The notes beneath the pieces are model-generated. The model had not been told where the DNA came from and searched no databases. It saw only the letters and a program-made list of their open reading frames with translations. Positions 5,341-7,003 of a stretch of 7,003 nucleotides of DNA are shown piece by piece. This stretch comes from Candidatus Falkowbacteria bacterium CG1_02_41_21 (GTDB lineage: Bacteria; Patescibacteriota; Patescibacteriia; Patescibacteriales; UBA12465): positions 1-7,003 of the forward strand of contig MNUV01000053.1 of the NCBI GenBank assembly GCA_001871235.1, in the 5' to 3' direction. The number at the start of each line of letters is the position of its first letter. Position 1 is the first letter of the stretch. Both the position numbers and the translations under genes were made by a program.

Positions 5341-5919
5341 TTATTTCTTTTTCTTTTTGGCGGTAATCTTTTTGATAGTTTTTTTCTTAATTATTTTTTT
5401 AATTGTTTCGGCGGCTGGTTTTTCTTCTTTAGTAATTTCTCTGGTCGAAGTTTGCAGCGGCAACATCTTTAAAATACTATCCAGTTTGGCATTCAAGGTT
5501 TCAAATTGTTTTTTATATTGATCATGGTTAATGGCTGTATTGCCTCCGCCGTTATTCTTTTCACCTTTACCGAAACAATCACTGCAGAAGACCGGTTTAT
5601 CGCCGGTCGGTCTAAATGGGACCTCGCAGTTTTTGTGGCATTTATCACAAACAGCTTGAAACATCTGTTTGTCGCTGTGACCGGAATCTCTCCGTTCAAA
5701 GCGGTTGTTGTTACCGCCTTCTTTTCGACCGAAACAATCACTGCAGAAGACCGGTTTGTCACCGCTTGGTCTAAAAGGCACTTCACAGGACTTACCGCAT
5801 TCGGCACAAGTGGCCCGATGCATTGTCGGTCTTTCGGATCTATCGCCTTGACCAAATCCGCGATCGCCGCCAAATCTTTTTTTGCCACTAAATTTATCCC
5901 CTCGATTAAAATTTCCCAT
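5341..5919 (-). CDS. Tandem CxxC-x17-CxxC zinc-ribbon protein with Gly/Arg-rich head and Lys-rich tail
   Basis: A 192-residue protein with two copies of the CxxC-x17-CxxC domain, a probable treble-cysteine zinc ribbon known from bacteria and methanogens but without an agreed function. Copy 1 uses Cys38/41 and Cys59/62; copy 2 uses Cys91/94 and Cys112/115, exactly 53 residues later. Both contain CEVPFRP(S/T)GDKPVFCSDCFG. The N-terminal 30 residues are Gly/Arg/Phe-rich (RGFGQGDRSER), resembling RNA-binding RGG-type tails. Residues about 131-153 form a short amphipathic, possibly coiled-coil helix (QYKKQFETLNAKLDSILKML). The last 30 are strongly basic (KKIIKKKTIKKITAKKKKK). Together this suggests a nucleic-acid-binding, perhaps oligomeric protein; that is inference. 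It lies upstream of tsaE but has its own promoter and terminator. No Shine-Dalgarno is visible before the ATG at 5919. Confidence 0.88.
   Translation of the reverse strand: MGNFNRGDKFSGKKRFGGDRGFGQGDRSERPTMHRATCAECGKSCEVPFRPSGDKPVFCSDCFGRKEGGNNNRFERRDSGHSDKQMFQAVCDKCHKNCEVPFRPTGDKPVFCSDCFGKGEKNNGGGNTAINHDQYKKQFETLNAKLDSILKMLPLQTSTREITKEEKPAAETIKKIIKKKTIKKITAKKKKK
5569..5780. repeat. Two-copy tandem DNA repeat, 159-bp period, inside the zinc-ribbon gene
   Basis: The DNA encoding the second half of each zinc ribbon is repeated with a 159-base (53-codon) offset. 5569-5598 and 5728-5757 are identical over 30 bases, including synonymous positions, and flanking segments diverge. This indicates an internal duplication that is either recent or kept alike by gene conversion. 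Confidence 0.8.
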
Positions 5920-5957
5920 ACTTATTGTGATTAATTAGTTATATTTTAATTATCTAT

Positions 5958-5985
5958 ATAATACCACTAATTTAGGGAAATACAA
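5958..5985 (-). promoter_or_regulatory. Putative promoter of the zinc-ribbon protein gene
   Basis: On the minus strand TTGTAT (5985-5980, 4/6) and TATTAT (5963-5958, 5/6) are separated by 16 bases. Transcription would start near 5950, giving an AT-rich leader of about 30 nt. It lies just downstream of the FISUMP pseudogene's 3' end. Confidence 0.5.
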
Positions 5986-5999
5986 GCCGAGAATCAGAT

Positions 6000-6543
6000 T
6001 TAGTTCTTGAGACAACGCCCCGAGAAACCATCAATTTGTTCGTAGGCATTGCGGTAAACAAGGTCGTCGGGTCTTAAGAATCGGCCCCAAGAGCTTGGAG
6101 CGCTAGCTAATAGAGGACGACCAGAAATAGGCATATGAGTTTTGACCGACGAACGATCCGTCAATATAACGAAAACCAGGCAGAAGCCGATCAAATCCGG
6201 AGGCGCCGCCGACTTGCAATTCTGTTCTGGTCGGAGAGCAATTGCCATTATCATGGTTAAGATCACAGTTAGTATCATCTGCCGGATCGGCATAAACTAA
6301 TTCTAAATTATGCCAATCGCTGTCACTGGGAATATGCTAACCGGGAGGACAAATGCCCTGGGCTTCTTCGGTGACGGAGTATTGCATAGCCTCATCCCAT
6401 TGATATAGCCCGCCATCAGTTGTGCAATTAACCTCTGAATCATCAAAGCAATATTTTTCTAAAATACTATTATCAATTTGATCGCTAGTACCGTCTATCC
6501 TTGTTCCAATATTTAGATTCTCTTTGGACCTTCCAAGAAACAT
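6000..6543 (-). pseudogene. FISUMP-domain protein, decayed remnant
   Basis: Joining three minus-strand pieces gives one nearly complete FISUMP domain (Fibrobacter succinogenes major paralogous domain), typical of exported surface proteins in several phyla. Piece 1 (from 6543) has ENLNIGTRI and CTTDGGLYQWDEAMQ and ends at GICPPG. A TAG (6337-6339) replaces the expected Trp of CPPGWHIP. Piece 2 continues in the same frame: HIPSDSDWHNLELVY, then GGASGFDRLLPGFRY and YAYFWSSSIS, ending at a TAG. Piece 3, shifted by one base, gives SAPSSWGRFLRPDD and the terminal GFSGRCLKN then TAA at 6000. Deleting the single base at 6105 restores WSSSISSAPSSWGRF, so the shift is a 1-nt insertion. The N-terminus (MFLGRS before KENLNIG) lacks the usual upstream sequence and any signal peptide, so the gene is also 5'-truncated. 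A sequencing error could explain one lesion but hardly all three. Confidence 0.85.
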
Positions 6544-6549
6544 GATTCT

Positions 6550-6816
6550 TTGATTAAAAAATTGTCAAATATTAAGGTGATATATGGCGCCGATCCAACT
6601 TGGTGGGCGAGAATAAAAGTAGTTGTCAGCGATGACAACTAGGAGCAGTGTTATCTTTATGTTGGGGAAACAAGCGGAGTAATTGTAAAGAATGAAAGTC
6701 ATCAGCCAATTTGTTTTTTACACCCTGGTTCTTATTTAATAAAAATAAAAGGTGATCATTCCTGGGGTTTCTATAGTGGTCCAGTCTGTCAATACAAATT
6801 TGACGTCATTAAATAG
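6550..6816 (+). pseudogene. Unrecognised decayed reading frame next to the IS3-type element
   Basis: The plus frame codes a protein-like sequence on both sides of an in-frame TAG (6640-6642). Before it comes KKLSNIKVIYGADPTWWARIKVVVSDDN in outline, and after it 57 residues including CYLYVGETSGVIVKN, HPGSYLIKIKGDHSWGFYSG and QYKFDVIK. The alternating hydrophobic pattern and Gly/aromatic turns suggest a beta-sandwich, perhaps an extracellular domain. No ATG is in frame; GTG at 6577 or TTG at 6550 are the only candidates. Its final TAG (6814-6816) lies one base before the presumed IS end, so the true 3' end may have been lost at the insertion. I assign no family. It could be chance coding, but the minus strand here shows nothing better. 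Confidence 0.4.
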
Positions 6817-7003
6817 TTGGACAAACCGGAATGGTATTTAAGTTAAGATTACATATATTAATCTGCCCTGTGAAGGCAGTTTTTTTGTTTTGGTCGAAAT
6901 AGACCTTGGCTGGAGTCTGATAGTCTATTCCTTGGTGTGGCCGATAGCCGTTATACTTCTCAAAGAATTTAGTTAAGCCTGCTCGACACTCAGCGACTGA
7001 TTC
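6809..7003 (-). CDS. IS3/IS150-type transposase, C-terminal fragment (5' end outside window)
   Basis: The minus strand is open from the window edge for 64 residues to a TAA. The segment FFEKYNGYRPHQGIDYQTPA followed by KVYF is the conserved end of the rve integrase core in IS3-family (IS150/IS2-like) transposases. The tail GQINICNLNLNTIPVCPTI is element-specific. The catalytic DDE residues lie upstream, outside the window. The last three codons and the stop appear to lie just outside the presumed inverted repeat at 6818, so the reading frame may run into flanking DNA. No lesion is seen in the visible part. Confidence 0.85.
   Translation of the reverse strand, partial: ESVAECRAGLTKFFEKYNGYRPHQGIDYQTPAKVYFDQNKKTAFTGQINICNLNLNTIPVCPTI
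6818..7003 (-). mobile_element. End of an IS3-type insertion sequence
   Basis: TGGACAAACCGG (6818-6829) looks like a terminal inverted repeat starting with TG, as is usual for IS3 elements. It sits where the transposase gene ends and where the flanking decayed gene stops. The other end is outside the window, so the boundary is an estimate. Confidence 0.5.
6863..6886 (+). terminator. Plus-strand intrinsic terminator inside the IS3-type element
   Basis: CTGCC (6863-6867) and GGCAG (6875-6879) form a GC-rich stem around a 7-base loop, followed by seven T. It faces inward, opposite to the transposase. It would stop transcription entering the element from the flank, a known way in which insertion sequences limit antisense or read-in transcription. 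Confidence 0.55.

Noticed and set aside
5569..5780. Start of a CRISPR-like repeat array
   Set aside because: There are only two copies, the spacing is 159 bases, and both lie in frame within a protein domain.
5493..5888. Second minus-strand frame overlapping the zinc-ribbon gene
   Set aside because: Its apparent internal repeats merely mirror the 159-base DNA duplication read in another frame.
5506..5934. Long plus-strand frame opposite the zinc-ribbon gene
   Set aside because: The minus strand gives a recognisable double CxxC-x17-CxxC protein with its own promoter and terminator. The plus frame is a repeat-derived shadow with no domain.
6105..6642. Three in-frame TAG codons in two neighbouring relics, hinting at TAG recoding
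   Set aside because: tsaE ends naturally at TAG, one of the three arises from a single-base insertion that also shifts the frame, and the FISUMP copy is truncated. Ordinary decay explains all three.

Overview
The window is an ordinary bacterial housekeeping segment, about 5.7 kb, with mobile DNA on both sides. The left edge carries the 3' end of an IS30-type transposase gene. The right edge carries the 3' end of an IS3/IS150-type transposase gene on the minus strand, preceded by two decayed genes. Several things suggest a small-genome Patescibacteria/CPR (Parcubacteria-like) bacterium, though this is inference and not proven: moderately low GC, very AT-rich intergenic DNA, short genes, tRNAs without encoded CCA, a FISUMP-domain relic, Lys-rich proteins, and no clear Shine-Dalgarno sequence before any intact gene. 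The code is standard: TAA and TAG are used as stops, and I see no sign of UGA recoding.

Layout, left to right. (1) 2-247: IS30 transposase tail, then a short gap with a possible promoter. (2) 324-2114: typA/bipA, a ribosome-associated GTPase, ending at a symmetric hairpin shared with the convergent gene. (3) 2179-2490 (minus): a three-helix membrane protein of unknown function, with an extended -10 promoter. (4) 2576-2734 (minus): tRNA-Asp(GTC) followed by tRNA-Gly(GCC), ending at a strong hairpin. (5) 2888-4772 (plus): a probable four-gene run of a DksA/TraR-type zinc-finger protein, lspA (lipoprotein signal peptidase), an unrecognised 214-residue protein and an unrecognised small CxxC...CxxC protein. 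(6) 4804-5250 (minus): tsaE, for the t6A tRNA modification. (7) 5341-5919 (minus): a double CxxC-x17-CxxC zinc-ribbon protein with a Gly/Arg-rich head and Lys-rich tail. (8) 6000-6543 (minus): a FISUMP-domain pseudogene broken by one nonsense codon and one single-base insertion. (9) about 6550-6816 (plus): an unrecognised decayed reading frame. (10) 6809-7003 (minus): IS3-type transposase C-terminus.

Much of the intact set serves translation and its control: TypA, two tRNAs, TsaE and a DksA-like RNA-polymerase regulator. The most striking regulatory detail is at 2783-2833. The tRNA operon and the dksA-lspA run are transcribed divergently from two sigma70-type promoters whose -35 boxes are almost the same base pairs, so the two should compete for polymerase. 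I found no CRISPR array, defence island or clearly new multi-gene system. The best candidates for new biology are the two unrecognised genes after lspA, the tandem zinc-ribbon protein and the unusual tRNA-Gly T-loop.
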